In this document: positions 8,607 to 18,316 of the stretch, one piece after another | Layout: each line of letters begins with the position of its first letter | How positions within the stretch are numbered: position 1 is the stretch's first letter | Source: an uncultured Clostridia bacterium | GTDB lineage: Bacteria; Bacillota; Clostridia; TANB77; CAG-508 | Direction of reading: 5' to 3' | Assembly (NCBI GenBank): GCA_947631335.1 | Contig: CANRKZ010000006.1 | Span: 1-42,216, forward strand | Length of the DNA: 42,216 nt | Notes under the pieces: generated by a model | What the model saw: the letters and a program-made list of their open reading frames with translations, nothing else | What the model was told of the DNA's origin: nothing | Database searches by the model: none | Made by a program: the position numbers and the translations under genes

Positions 8607-9610
8607 GCATTTTCTGCGTATTTATTATTAATAATCTTATCATAAGGAGCACTTTGTTTTAATTCTCCTGCACTTGTCATAACTTCTTGTAATCGATTAA
8701 ACGATTCTTCTTTTAAAACAGGTGTATCGTTCCATGCATCGATATCTTTATAACTTTGTATAGCTGCTGATAATAATTCTATATTGGTATCTGGGAAAAA
8801 GCTTGCAATTACTTCTGCTATTTCTTTACTTGTATGTTCTTTTACCCATTTTTGACCTTGATAAATTGCATTTGTAAAATGTTGTATAGTTTCTTCATTG
8901 TTTTCGATATAACTTTTCTTAGCAAAATATGCTGTATAAGGAATTTCTCCTGCTGCTTCTCCAACAGATGCTACAACATATCCTTTTTCTTCTTGCTCTG
9001 TCATAGAGGCTGTTGGCTCAAATAGTGTAACATAATCAGCATTTCCACTAGCAAAAGCCCCTGCCATTAAGTCAAATTTAATACTATCATCTAATATAAC
9101 ATCCTTTTGTGGCTCGATTCCATTTGCTTTTAATACATACTCTAGTGTCATATAAGGAACTCCACCTTTTCTTCCTGGTATAACCGTTTTACCTTTCAAG
9201 TCCTGCCAACTAAAATTTTCTGCATTGTTTCTTGCAACTAGGAAAGATCCATCTTTTTTTGTCATTTGTGCGAATACTTGTGTATAATCTTCTTTTCCTT
9301 CATTATATACGTAAATAGATGCCTCTGGTCCTGCAAAACCAATATCTGATTGACCTGCTAGAACAGAAGTCATAACCGCATCTGCTCCTTGGCCAGTTGA
9401 TAACTCTATCTCTATTCCATTTTCTTTAAAATATCCATTATTTATTGCTACATATTGTGGAGCATAAAATACAGAACGAGTTACTTCATTTACCTTTATG
9501 TTTTTTATATCTTTTAAATTTTTTGTCTGTTTTTTTGTTATAAATACTCCTACTACTATTACTAGTATTATGAGTATTCCTGTGATGTAAATTATACTTC
9601 TTTTTTTCAT
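8597..9610 (-). CDS. ABC importer substrate-binding protein (NitT/TauT-like, NMT1/ThiY type)
   Basis: 337 residues. An N-terminal hydrophobic segment (about 5-25) is followed by a periplasmic-binding type II fold. Landmarks are V-F-Y-A-P-Q-Y-V-A-I-N-N-G-Y-F at the start, G-Q-S-D-I-G-F-A-G-P-E near residue 90 and L-K-G-K-T-V-I-P-G-R-K-G-G near 140. This layout is shared by binding proteins for thiamine precursors, riboflavin, sulfonates, taurine and related small molecules; the substrate cannot be told here. There is no cysteine near the N-terminus, so it lacks a lipobox and appears held by an uncleaved membrane helix. It is encoded downstream of its permease and ATPase, after a hairpin, with its own AGGAGGTGTGAT site. 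No TPP or FMN riboswitch was recognised. Confidence 0.85.
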   Translation of the reverse strand: MKKRSIIYITGILIILVIVVGVFITKKQTKNLKDIKNIKVNEVTRSVFYAPQYVAINNGYFKENGIEIELSTGQGADAVMTSVLAGQSDIGFAGPEASIYVYNEGKEDYTQVFAQMTKKDGSFLVARNNAENFSWQDLKGKTVIPGRKGGVPYMTLEYVLKANGIEPQKDVILDDSIKFDLMAGAFASGNADYVTLFEPTASMTEQEEKGYVVASVGEAAGEIPYTAYFAKKSYIENNEETIQHFTNAIYQGQKWVKEHTSKEIAEVIASFFPDTNIELLSAAIQSYKDIDAWNDTPVLKEESFNRLQEVMTSAGELKQSAPYDKIINNKYAENAKN

Positions 9611-9796
9611 ATCACACCTCCTCTTTTTTATATATTTTATGTTGATGATTTATGATGTGTGAAGATAAGTATGAAAATGTACAATTATGTATCATATAAG
9701 TATTTTTCTTGGTTTATAGCAATTACATACACTTATTCAAAGATAAATCCTATTAAAATTTATTTAATCCTAATTTTTTTAAATTTGAATATGATT

Positions 9797-9849
9797 AAAA
9801 TAAAAGAATACATTTATTGGTTCCCAAATAGAATGTATTCTTTTATTTT
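9797..9849 (-). terminator. Long AT-rich hairpin between permease and binding-protein genes
   Basis: Perfect 18-bp arms (9797-9814 and 9832-9849) with a 17-nt loop, just after the permease stop and before the binding-protein gene. It could end or weaken transcription, or protect the 3' end of the upstream message. Confidence 0.65.
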
Positions 9850-9859
9850 GATTATCCTA

Positions 9860-10667
9860 TTAATGATTTCTTGATTTTAGGATAAACTTTTCTAATAGTA
9901 ATACGGCTCCATACATTATGCCTGCTACCACTCCTAATATAATTACACTTGTCATAACCAAGTCTAGTTTAAATACTTGACCTCCATAAACAATTAGATA
10001 ACCTAGACCTGCTTTAGATACTAAAAATTCTCCTGATATTACTCCTACTAAAGAAAGTCCAATATTTACCTTTAGAGAATTAATAAAGGTTGATAAATTA
10101 GCTGGTATAATAATTTTTGTTAATATTTGAAACTTACTTGCTTTAAAAGTCTTTGCCATTTTAATAACTTCTTTATCCGTTTTTAAAAAACCATTTAAAT
10201 TTTCTAATATTGTTACAATCAAAGAAATCGCTACCGCCATAACAATAATTGCTGGTGTTCCTGCTCCTACCCAAATAATAATAATTGGTCCGAAGGGCAA
10301 CTTTAGGCAAGCTATTTAATACAACTAAATAGGGTTCTGATACTTTCGATAAGAAATTAGACCACCATAAAATAATGGCTATCAAAATTCCTAATAAAGT
10401 GCCTAATAAAAATCCAATTACTGTTTCATATACAGTCACTCCTATATGCTTTAATAAATCATTCGAACTTAAATTTAGAAAAGTTTCAAAAATTCTGCTT
10501 GGTTGACTTGTAATGAAACTATCTATCATCCCTTGATTAGCTAATAATTCCCATATTCCTAAAAATCCTATTAATATTGCTATTTGTGTTAATAAGACTA
10601 AATATTTTTTCTTTTTAATATTTTTTAAATATTCTTTTCTTTCTTTTGAAATGATTAATTTATTCAT
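9860..10667 (-). CDS. ABC importer permease (SsuC/TauC-type), with a +1 shift at CGG
   Basis: About 268 residues after joining the frames at 10292; a normal length for this family. The N-terminal part has a first membrane helix (about 20-40) and further helices. The C-terminal part has the inner-membrane permease core with the E-A-A-like loop region (M-A-K-T-F-K-A-S-K-F-Q-I-L-T-K-I-I-I-P-A) that contacts the ATPase. The upstream frame meets CGG at 10292-10290 (codon 126). Skipping one C gives S-L-P-K-V-A-L-G-P-I-I-I-I-W-V-G, a conserved family stretch, while frame 0 ends about 39 codons later. The start codon overlaps the end of the ATPase gene by 8 bp, so the two are translationally coupled. 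Confidence 0.88.
10290..10292 (-). other. CGG +1 frameshift site in the ABC permease
   Basis: Frame-0 context GCC CTT CGG ACC. Skipping one C gives CTT GGA CCA ATT, restoring the family motif L-P-x-V-A-L-G-P. Confidence 0.85.
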
Positions 10668-11427
10668 CTACTCCTAGCTCCTTCCATAATGTATTAAAAT
10701 AACTACTAAATTTAGGATTTTCTCTACAATTGATTGGCGTTCTATTTTCCATTCCAAAATCAATCTTATGAATATCTTTTATACTTCCTGGCCTTTTACT
10801 TAAAACTAAAACTCTATCTGACATACTAATTGCCTCTGAAATGTCATGTGTTACAATCAGTGCTGTAATATTTTCTTTTCTTAAAATTGAATAAATATCA
10901 TTAGTAACCATGATTCTAGTTTGATAGTCTAAGGCAGAAAAAGCTTCATCTAATAGTAGTATTTTTGGTTTTACTGCTAATGTTCGAATTAATGCCACTC
11001 TTTGTCTCATTCCTCCAGATAACTCAGAAGGATATTTATCTTTAAACTCATATAAATTATATTTTTTTAATAGATTCTTTACATATGCCTTATTTTCTTC
11101 ATTTTTCATTCCTTTTACTTCTAGACCAAACATGGTATTATTTAAAATATTTCTCCATTCTAACAGGCAATCTCGTTGTAACATATAACCAATCTTTGAA
11201 GAAATATTTTCTACTTTTTCACCTTCTATGTAGATTTCTCCTGTTGTTTTTTTCTCCAACCCTGCTATTATAGAAAGTAAAGTTGATTTACCACATCCAC
11301 TTGGTCCTATGATACTTACAAATTCGCCTTGATTTACCCTAAAATTTACATTTTTTAGTGCCATTATTTCTCCTTCTCTGTTTTGATATTTTTTACTAAT
11401 ATTTTTTACTTCTAATATTTTCTCCAT
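10660..11427 (-). CDS. ABC importer ATP-binding protein (SsuB/TauB-type)
   Basis: 255 residues with all ATPase landmarks: A-loop tyrosine near residue 14, Walker A GPSGCGKST (about 42-50), Q-loop (M-L-Q-R-D), signature LSGGMRQR (near 137-144), Walker B ILLLDEAFSALD, D-loop and H-loop (V-T-H-D). It powers the importer formed with the permease at 10667 and the binding protein at 9610. The W-R-N segment after the Q-loop is typical of the nitrate/sulfonate/taurine/thiamine-precursor branch. AAAGGAGG precedes the ATG. The 140 bp upstream show no recognisable riboswitch. Confidence 0.92.
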   Translation of the reverse strand: MEKILEVKNISKKYQNREGEIMALKNVNFRVNQGEFVSIIGPSGCGKSTLLSIIAGLEKKTTGEIYIEGEKVENISSKIGYMLQRDCLLEWRNILNNTMFGLEVKGMKNEENKAYVKNLLKKYNLYEFKDKYPSELSGGMRQRVALIRTLAVKPKILLLDEAFSALDYQTRIMVTNDIYSILRKENITALIVTHDISEAISMSDRVLVLSKRPGSIKDIHKIDFGMENRTPINCRENPKFSSYFNTLWKELGVDE

Positions 11428-11521
11428 AATTTCCTCCTTTTTATTTTTCCTAATATATATTATGTAAAATATGTTTTGGAAGTTCTTATTTTAGTTTTAT
11501 ACATTTGTTCTGTTTAATAGC

Positions 11522-11560
11522 TAAAAAAAGCAATTACTTAACTTGTAATTACTCTTTTTT
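11522..11560 (-). terminator. Terminator after the Rpn-type gene
   Basis: Nine-bp stem (AGCAATTAC/GTAATTACT, loop TTAACTT at 11538-11544), flanked by seven A on the left, giving a U run in the minus-strand RNA. Confidence 0.75.
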
Positions 11561-11567
11561 GTTATTA

Positions 11568-12569
11568 TTAGTAGGTTTTTTGTTTTAATTTTTCTAAATC
11601 TGTTTGACTAATTTGTGTAATTTCTCTTATACTTTTATCATCTTCTTTTCTTCTTATTAATCTCTTAGCTATTTCAATTCTTGCTTCTTTTTTTCCTTTT
11701 CTTATCATTTGTCGATTTTCATTTACTAGCCTCTCATATAAACTACTCATACTATCCTCTCCTTCTGCTATTTTTATATCTAATTTTTCTAATAATTCTT
11801 CTTTTGTTCCTTCTTCTAATGAATCATTTAATAAATAGGATATCCTATCTTTTATTTTATCTAGTAACTCTTTGTTTTTTATATGTTCAACAATGATTTT
11901 TAAGTTTTCCTTTATTTCTTGCTTATTTTTTGACTTTTCAATTATCATTTCATAACCAAACATACTTTGTTTTTGTAATAAAAATTTTGTAGATAATTTA
12001 TGAATCTCAATTAAGTTATATTCTAAATTAATCTTATAATTTTCAAATACATAATCTCCTATTTGTTTTTCTTTAAAATCTTTTGTTTTCTTCCATCTTT
12101 CATTTCCTGTATAGATAATAATTGGCACCACAATTGGATATCTCGTTCTTTGTTTTACATTTCTTGTTCTACTCCACTCTTGCATGATATCAATACAATA
12201 GTTTAAAATTCGATATGGTATACTGTTATCCATATTAGATTGATCTTCCACTAAGAAGAATATTTCTTTGTTTTTTAAACGGTAAATTAAAGTTGTTTCT
12301 TTTAATTTATATTTTCTTGTAAAATAGCTATTGGTGTATTCGTCCAAATTTTTACTATCTATTTTCTGGTTTGTTTCTAAAAATCCATTAATAAATTTAG
12401 CCATTTCTTTTTCATCTTTTAGTATCCTTTTAACAGGTTTGTTATGTCCATTTTTTGATTTCTTTTGTTCCATACTGTATTTGGTTTCTTCTTCTGCTAA
12501 TTGAAAAACTGCATTTAATCTTATGGTATGAATACACTTAATGTAATTCTTATACGTAAATACTTTCAA
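11568..12569 (-). CDS. Rpn/YhgA-like PD-(D/E)XK nuclease-family protein
   Basis: 333 residues resembling the Rpn (recombination-promoting nuclease, YhgA-like, often labelled putative transposase) family. The middle part has the family pattern: E-I-F-F-L-V-E-D-Q-S (about residues 106-115) followed by Y-P-I-V-V-P-I-I-I-Y-T-G, a V-[ED]-x-Q motif consistent with the PD-(D/E)XK nuclease core. The C-terminal third is charged and helical and ends with a small putative DNA-binding region (S-I-R-E-I-T-Q-I-S-Q-T-D-L-E-K-L-K). The N-terminal 60 residues are unusual in having an extra charged stretch. The start is TTG, chosen because AAGGAGG lies 7-8 nt upstream. Such genes often occur in variable copies and undergo phase variation. 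Function in this host is not known. Confidence 0.7.
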   Translation of the reverse strand: MKVFTYKNYIKCIHTIRLNAVFQLAEEETKYSMEQKKSKNGHNKPVKRILKDEKEMAKFINGFLETNQKIDSKNLDEYTNSYFTRKYKLKETTLIYRLKNKEIFFLVEDQSNMDNSIPYRILNYCIDIMQEWSRTRNVKQRTRYPIVVPIIIYTGNERWKKTKDFKEKQIGDYVFENYKINLEYNLIEIHKLSTKFLLQKQSMFGYEMIIEKSKNKQEIKENLKIIVEHIKNKELLDKIKDRISYLLNDSLEEGTKEELLEKLDIKIAEGEDSMSSLYERLVNENRQMIRKGKKEARIEIAKRLIRRKEDDKSIREITQISQTDLEKLKQKTY

Positions 12570-12760
12570 TCTCTTTCCTCCTTATTATATTTTCTTTTTT
12601 ATTAAATTAATATATTAATATTTATTTCAACGTAAATTTAGTGCTGCTTTTGTATTACCTCCTTATTTTTCTTTTCTTCCTTTAATTTTAGTAATTGGAT
12701 TAATTTTGAATTAAAAAGTAGAATTAAAATTTCCTACAATATAAAAAACTTAGACTTAAA

Positions 12761-12793
12761 TTAATATAAATAATCTATCTTTATTTATATTAA
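12761..12793. repeat. AT-rich 13-bp inverted repeat
   Basis: TTAATATAAATAA, 7-nt loop, TTATTTATATTAA. Function unknown; it may be a relic of a small mobile repeat. Confidence 0.6.
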
Positions 12794-12799
12794 ACCATA

Positions 12800-12832
12800 A
12801 AAATGGAGAAAATCCAAGCTTTTCTCCATTTT
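12800..12832 (-). terminator. Terminator after trmL
   Basis: AAAATGGAGAAAA/TTTTCTCCATTTT stem with a 7-nt loop and T runs on both strands. Confidence 0.75.
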
Positions 12833-12891
12833 TTATTTATTTTTTCATCGCAAAATTCGACAATTCTGTTTACAATTGGCTTCTTAATTCT

Positions 12892-13392
12892 CTAGCAATC
12901 AAAATAATTACTAATTTCTTCTAAGTCTTCAAATCCATTTTGTCTTAGTACATCAAAAACTACAATTGCAACCGAATTTGATAAATTTAATGATCTTAAA
13001 GTTGGTCTCATTGGTATGCGAATGGTTTTATCTATGTATTTTTGTAATATTTCTTCTGGTAATCCTTTTGTTTCTTTTCCAAACAATAAAAATACTTCTT
13101 GCATCTTATTATATTTTGGATTGGAATATACCTGTTTTCCTTTTGTTGTTACAAAAAACATATTATATTCTTCTGGTTTATATTTTTCTAAAAATTTTTT
13201 GAAGGATTCATGTTCTTCAATCTCTACTTTATCCCAATAATCTAGTCCTGCTCTTTTTACTGATTTTTCTGAAATATCAAATCCTAATGGATGAACTAAA
13301 TGTAATTTTGCTCCTATTGCCGCACAAGTTCTTGCTATATTTCCAGTATTTTGTGGAATTTCTGGCTCTACCATTACAACATGCAATTTCAT
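12892..13392 (-). CDS. trmL: tRNA (cytidine/uridine-34-2'-O)-methyltransferase TrmL
   Basis: 166 residues, the size of a stand-alone SPOUT methyltransferase. The start MKLHVVMVEPEIPQNTGNIA is the TrmL signature. The trefoil-knot SAM site follows with L-L-F-G-K-E-T-K-G-L-P (about 111-121), I-P-M-R-P-T-L-R-S-L-N-L-S-N-S-V-A (about 136-152). It methylates the ribose of the wobble base in certain tRNA-Leu. The gene lies downstream of the TrmH-family gene but behind a terminator-like hairpin. Its N-S-V-A codons contain an out-of-frame CGG (TCG GTT), which causes no shift. Confidence 0.93.
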   Translation of the reverse strand: MKLHVVMVEPEIPQNTGNIARTCAAIGAKLHLVHPLGFDISEKSVKRAGLDYWDKVEIEEHESFKKFLEKYKPEEYNMFFVTTKGKQVYSNPKYNKMQEVFLLFGKETKGLPEEILQKYIDKTIRIPMRPTLRSLNLSNSVAIVVFDVLRQNGFEDLEEISNYFDC

Positions 13393-13442
13393 TTTTATAC
13401 CTCTTTTTCTACTTTATTTTCTTATAATTTTATCGTAAATAT

Positions 13443-13486
13443 TTTAAAAAATCAATGCTTTTAAATTAAGATTTAAAGCATTGATT
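13443..13486 (-). terminator. Terminator after the TrmH-family gene
   Basis: AATCAATGC (13450-13458) pairs with GCATTGATT (13478-13486), extended by AT pairs with one bulge, and followed by a U run on the minus strand. Confidence 0.75.
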
Positions 13487-13534
13487 CATAATATGGTTAC
13501 TCCAAAAAATCACTTAAGTAAGTGCTTTATCAAG

Positions 13535-14327
13535 TTATTGATTAATTTTTTGTCTTACATATTCGTATAAAATAATTCCTGTTGCAACCGATGCATTTAA
13601 ACTTTCTGTTTTTCCGAAACATTGGTATTTTGATTTTTTCATCTGCTATTTCCTGTATGTGAGTTTCCACTCCCTTTGCTTCATTTCCAATAATAATCAC
13701 TTTTTTATGATAATTAATATCGTAAATACTATTTTCAGTTTGTAAAGAAGATACTACTATTTTAAACTTATGTTTTTTTATTTCTTTTAGCATTTTTTCT
13801 AGATTATCACATTCTATGATTCTCACTCTAAAAATAGCTCCCATTGTAGAACGCACTACTTTTGGATTATAACAATCAGCAGTTCCTTTTGACACTAAAA
13901 TTTGTGTAATTCCTATGCTATCTACAGTTCTTAGTATAGTTCCTAAATTCCCCGGATCTTGTACATCATCTAATGCTACTATAATATCTTGTGTGTAATC
14001 AATTTCATTATTTACATTATTTTTTTCTACAACTGCTAAAATTCCTTGTGGTTGTTGTACTTCTGATATATATTTGAATATCTTATTTGTAACATAAACG
14101 CATTCATATTTTGCAATTTCATACATTAGGTCTTTTGGAATATTTTCTGTTTTTTCACAATCATCACATAAAATTATTTGTTTAATATTTGCTCCTTCTT
14201 GAATTGCTTCTTGTAATAATTTAATTCCTTCAATTATATATTCATTGCTAATATCACGTTCTTTTTTATCTTTTAATTTTTTTATATGTTTTATCAATTC
14301 ATTTTCTTTACTTGATATACTTTGCAT
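13535..14327 (-). CDS. TrmH-family (SpoU) RNA 2'-O-methyltransferase, with a +1 shift at CGG
   Basis: About 263 residues. The start is the ATG after AAGGAG-N6, 13 nt beyond the mfd stop, so it is co-transcribed with mfd. An N-terminal RNA-binding domain (residues 1-95; E-Y-I-I-E-G-x-K-L-L) leads to the knotted methyltransferase domain with D-D-V-Q-D-P-G-N-L-G-T-I-L-R-T, I-I-G-N-E-A-K-G and a final I-P-M-x-G-x-x-E-S-L-N-A-S-V-A. That last motif is reached only after a +1 shift: frame 0 runs into CGG at 13616-13614, and skipping C gives F-G-K-T-E-S-L-N-A-S-V-A-T-G and a stop at 13535. Frame 0 instead gives 24 unrelated residues and loses the SAM-binding end of the knot. The rRNA or tRNA target is not clear. 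Confidence 0.88.
13614..13616 (-). other. CGG +1 frameshift site in the TrmH-family gene
   Basis: Frame-0 context ATG TTT CGG AAA. After skipping C the frame reads TTT GGA AAA ACA GAA, the invariant glycine of the third knot motif. Confidence 0.87.
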
Positions 14328-14340
14328 AGTAAACTCCTTT

Positions 14341-17300
14341 TTAGTTATTTTTTTTATGTTCATTATTTTTATTTCTTAATAAATATTTAATAAATTTAGT
14401 TATTTCTTGAAGCAATTTTCTTTCCTTCTTTTCTCCCATTTCTAAAGTTATCATTGGTTTTATTCCTGCTGAAAATTTGATTTTGTTACCATATTGTTCT
14501 ACTAATTGTTGTATATTTATTGTTTCTTTTACTGTATTAGGATTAAATGTAAATATAACCGCTTCTCTTCTAGTTACTATTTTTTCAATATGTAATTCTT
14601 TACTTAAATATTTTATTCTTGCTATATCTATTAAATTTCCTAATTCTTGTGGCATGTTTCCAAATCTGTCTATTACTTCATCTATGACATCTTGAATATC
14701 TTCTTCATTTCTACATAAAGCTATATTTTGATATATTTCAATCTTTTGATTAGCATCTGATATATATTCATCTGGTATATAACTTGTAACATCCAAATCA
14801 ATTTGAATTTCTTCTTCTTTTTTTAATTCAATTCCTTTCATTTCTTTTACAACTTCATCTAATAAATTACAATATGTATCATATCCAACTTGTTCTAGAT
14901 GACCTGATTGAATTTCTCCGTAGTAAACTTCCAGCTCCACGAATTTCTAAATCTCTCATTGCTATTTTAAATCCGGAACCAAACTCTGTAAATTCTTTAA
15001 TTGCTTTTAGTCTTTTATCAGCTACTTCTGAGAGCATTTTATCTTTTTTATAAGTAATGTAACTATATGCCTGTCTATTTGATCTTCCTACTCTACCACG
15101 TATTTGATACAGCTGCGCTAATCCCATTCTATCTGCATTTTCTACAATTATTGTATTGGCATTTGGAATATCAATTCCTGTTTCTAATATCGTTGTACAT
15201 ACTAATACATTTTGTTTTTGGTCAATAAAATCTTTCATAATTTCTTCTATTTTGTTTCCTGCCATTCTACCATGAGCAAAGCTAACTTTTGCTTCTGGTA
15301 CTAAATCTGCTATTTGTTTTGCTTTCATTTCAATTGCTTCTACATTGTTAAATAAGTAGAACACTTGACCTTCTCTTTCAATTTCTTTTATTATTGCTTC
15401 TTTTACCACTTCTTCATCATATTCTAATACATAAGTTTGAACTGGCTTTCTGTTTTGTGGTGGTTCATATATAACAGACATATCTCTGATTCCTACAATA
15501 GACATATGCATTGTTCTTGGTATCGGAGTTGCTGTCATTGTTAATACATCTACATTCATTTTTAACTGTTTTATTTTTTCTTTTGCTTTTACTCCAAATC
15601 TATGTTCTTCATCTATAATTAAAAGCCCTAAATCTTTAAATTCAACATCTTTACTTAAAAGCCTATGTGTTCCTATTAAAATATCTACTTCACCTAATTT
15701 TATTTTTTTTATTACATTTTCTTGGTATTTTTTACTCTTAAATCTATTCAATATCTCAACTTTTATTGGATACTCTTTCATTCTTTCTTTGAATTCTTTG
15801 TATTGTTGTTCAGCTAAAACTGTTGTTGGTGCTAAATAGGCTACTTGTTTTTGGTCCATAACAGCTTTAAATGCTGCACGTATTGCAACTTCTGTCTTTC
15901 CATATCCTACATCACCACACAAAAGTCTATCCATTGGCCTTGGAGATTCCATATCTTTTTTTACTTCTTCGATACATCTTAATTGGTCATCTGTTTCTTG
16001 ATATGGAAATTTACTTTCGAATTCATTTTGCCATGGTGTATCTTTGCTAAACTTGAATCCCTCTACTTTTTCTCTTTTAGCATATAGCTCTATTAATTCT
16101 TTGGCAACTTCTCTTAAGTTTCTCTTAACTTTTATCTTAGTATTTTCCCAGTCTTTGCTTCCTAATCTATTTATTTTTGGTTTTATAGCATCTCCACCAA
16201 TGTATTTTCTAATTGTATCTAGACTACTTGTTGGAATATATAAAATATCATCATTTTGATATTTTATCTTTATATAATCTTTTATTGTTCCATCAGCTTG
16301 TATAGTATTTACACCAATATAAATACCAATACCATGTTTTTGATGAACAACATAATCTCCTACTTTTAAGTCTGCATATACAACTTTTTCTCCTTCTTTA
16401 AAAGCACTATTTTTTATTGTTTTTTTTCTCTTCTCTCCATCTATTAACTCATCGGCTACTATAATTAGCTGATTTAAATTATAATTTTCAAAACCAGAGG
16501 ATAATTTTCCTATTGATATTGTAACAATATTCTCATTAGATTCAACAATTATAGTTTTATTTAATTTTTCTTCTATTTTACTTAATATTCCTTTTTCATC
16601 TAATATCTTCTTTAATTTTCTTGCTTTTTCCTTAGTCTCAATCAAGATATAAATTTTTTTCTTCTCTTTTATTGATTTTTCTAGATCACTAAATAGAATT
16701 TCTATATCTCTTTTATAATAATTTGTTTCTCTAAATTCAAACCTATATTTTTCTACTGGTAAACTTAAGCTAGTATCTTGCTTTTCCATATATATTAGTT
16801 GTTTTTCTTTTAAAGTTTCATATATTTCTTCAAAACTTAACATGCCTGTTATTGCATCAGGTATTTTTTTTCCCTTTTCTATTAGAACTTGACCTAAATT
16901 TTTATTGTCTTCTTTTATATTTTTAGCTCTTTGCTTAATTTTTCCTATTTCATCTAAAAATATACAATAATTATTATTTAGATAATCTAATACAGTTGTT
17001 TGTTGTTCATAAAAACAGTCAAAATATTTATCTATTTTGCTGATATAATTTCCTATTTTTATTTGTTCAATATCTTCTTCTAAAATTTTCTGATTATAAT
17101 TTTCTTTTATAGTATCTCTTATCTTTCTACAAGTATCCTCTATGCTATTTTCTACTATGTATTCGTGTGCTGGATATATGCTTACTGTTTCTTTTATACC
17201 GATAGATCTTTGGCTTGCGATACTAAAATTACGAATAGAATCTATTTCATCACCCCAAAATTCTATTCTTATACCTGTCTTCTCATTTATTGCTATGTCT

Positions 17301-17839
17301 AGAATTCCTCCTCTTACACTAAATTGCCCTCTTCCTTCTATTAAGTTACATCTTACATATCCTAAATTTATTAGCTTTTGTTTTATTTCATCTAAATTAT
17401 AACTTTCTCCTATCTTAAATTGTAATTCATTTTTATATAGTACACTTTTTATAGGTAATTTTTGCATGATAGCCTCAATTGTTGTTACTACTATTAAGTT
17501 TTTCCTATTTTTGATTTCGTTTAATGCTTCAATCCTTTTATATGGCAATTCTTTACTTTCTGCTATATAATCATATGTTACAATTTCTTTTTTTGAAAAT
17601 AATACTATTTTATCTGTAAAATATTTTATATCTTCATATATTTTTTTTGCCTGTATTTCATTATAAGTTACTATACATATGGGTTTTTTCGCAAACTCAT
17701 TTATAGCAGTTACAATTTGTACCATCCCCACGTCAGTTAAGCCCGATATTGCTATCGGACTCTTATTACTTTTTTGTAACTTATTTAAGATTTCAATAAA
17801 CTTAGCATTCTTCCCAAGTTCTCCTAATATTGTATTCAT
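14341..17839 (-). CDS. mfd: Transcription-repair coupling factor Mfd, with a +1 shift at CGG
   Basis: About 1165 residues after joining at 14920; normal for Mfd. In order: UvrB-like N-terminal modules with F-S-V-R-G-G-I-L-D-I (about 170), the RNA polymerase interaction domain (V-G-D-Y-V-V-H-Q-K-H-G-I-G-I-Y), the SF2 translocase with C-G-D-V-G-Y-G-K-T (Walker A, about 640) and I-D-E-E-H-R-F, motif VI Q-I-R-G-R-V-G-R, then the TRG and C-terminal regulatory domains. It removes stalled RNA polymerase and recruits UvrA. Frame 0 meets CGG at 14920-14918 (codon 974). Skipping C restores R-G-A-G-S-L-L-G-E-I-Q-S-G-H, a nearly invariant stretch. Frame 0 stops 12 codons further on and would lack the last 190 residues. 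Confidence 0.93.
14918..14920 (-). other. CGG +1 frameshift site in mfd
   Basis: Frame-0 context TTA CTA CGG AGA. Skipping C gives CTA GGA GAA ATT CAA TCA GGT, the conserved L-L-G-E-x-Q-S-G of Mfd. Confidence 0.88.
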
Positions 17840-17920
17840 TTATAAGCTCCTGTTCAACTTAATTGATGTTTTATATTATAACATATTTTTATTAATATTA
17901 AAATATTATTTACAAATATT

Positions 17921-17949
17921 TTAGCTAGATGTATTTTACACCTAGCTAA
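17921..17949 (-). terminator. Hairpin after the small gene at 17955
   Basis: TTAGCTAG/CTAGCTAA stem extended by TGT/ACA past one mismatch. The following minus-strand tract is only moderately U-rich. Confidence 0.55.
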
Positions 17950-17954
17950 CTCTT

Positions 17955-18287
17955 TTATGATCTTTGACAAAAGACCAACCATACGGTAGGTAATTCGACT
18001 ACCTGTATATCCTTCCAAAGCGGTTCTCTTAACATGGATTTCGAATCTATTTGTTGTTCTACAATTGATATAATATCTTCCTTGTTTTTGTACTTCTTTT
18101 TTGAAAATTGTACAACCTTCTTTCTGATTTTATATGCATACGATTCAGAAAAAGATACTTGAATTGTATTATCATCAATTTTTGTAATTTTCTCAAATTT
18201 TCTGCATTTGTGTAATTTTAAAATATCTGATATAATCCGTTCTTTATTCTGAACGCCTACGTCAATTGTTTTTTCTAGTTCCATCAT
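17955..18287 (-). CDS. Unknown small protein under leader A; contains an unshifted CGG
   Basis: About 110 residues (starting at one of two adjacent ATGs; AGGAGG lies 5 nt before the first and 8 nt before the second). No family recognised. The protein is charged, with a helical N-terminal half (K-E-R-I-I-S-D-I-L-K-L-H-K), a central beta-like segment (N-T-I-Q-V-S-F), a basic patch (K-I-R-K-K-V-V-Q-F-S-K-K-K) and a hydrophobic end. No membrane segment or signal. It is transcribed from a strong promoter whose sequence and 38-nt structured leader match those of the small gene at 19225. Codon 17 is CGG (18239-18237). A +1 shift there would end after six codons, so the whole protein is made only if CGG is read in frame. 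It may therefore be silent, conditionally expressed or foreign. Confidence 0.6.
   Translation of the reverse strand: MMELEKTIDVGVQNKERIISDILKLHKCRKFEKITKIDDNTIQVSFSESYAYKIRKKVVQFSKKKYKNKEDIISIVEQQIDSKSMLREPLWKDIQVVELPTVWLVFCQRS
18237..18239 (-). other. In-frame CGG, codon 17, not followed by a usable +1 frame
   Basis: Context AAA GAA CGG ATT. The +1 frame reads Gly-Leu-Tyr-Gln-Ile-Phe and stops. This differs from the shift sites in having GAA before the CGG. Confidence 0.8.
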
Positions 18288-18316
18288 AAATGCCTCCTTA
18301 TTATCTCGCTTTGGAT

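Larger units (their letters stand above)
12570..12891. other. Intergenic stretch with inverted repeats
   Basis: 322 bp without a convincing gene. It holds a perfect 13-bp inverted repeat (TTAATATAAATAA at 12761-12773 with its complement at 12781-12793), the trmL terminator at 12800-12832, and an isolated AAGGAGGT on the minus strand (about 12655-12663) with no start codon at a useful distance. Confidence 0.6.

Noticed and set aside
11428..11567. Possible riboswitch (TPP or FMN) before the ABC importer
   Set aside because: None of the conserved sequence blocks of these riboswitches could be found in the 140 bp, which also contain the terminator of the previous gene.
12651..12664. Strong AAGGAGGT on the minus strand suggesting a small gene
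   Set aside because: No ATG, GTG or TTG lies at a working distance, and the first candidate downstream ends after two codons.
12856..12862. TGTCGAA core of a Spo0A box
   Set aside because: It lies downstream of trmL, away from any promoter, and a 7-base match is expected by chance several times in this window.
13511..13524. Palindrome CACTTAAGTAAGTG after the TrmH-family gene
   Set aside because: Short and without a T run or partner copy; the real terminator lies just beyond it.
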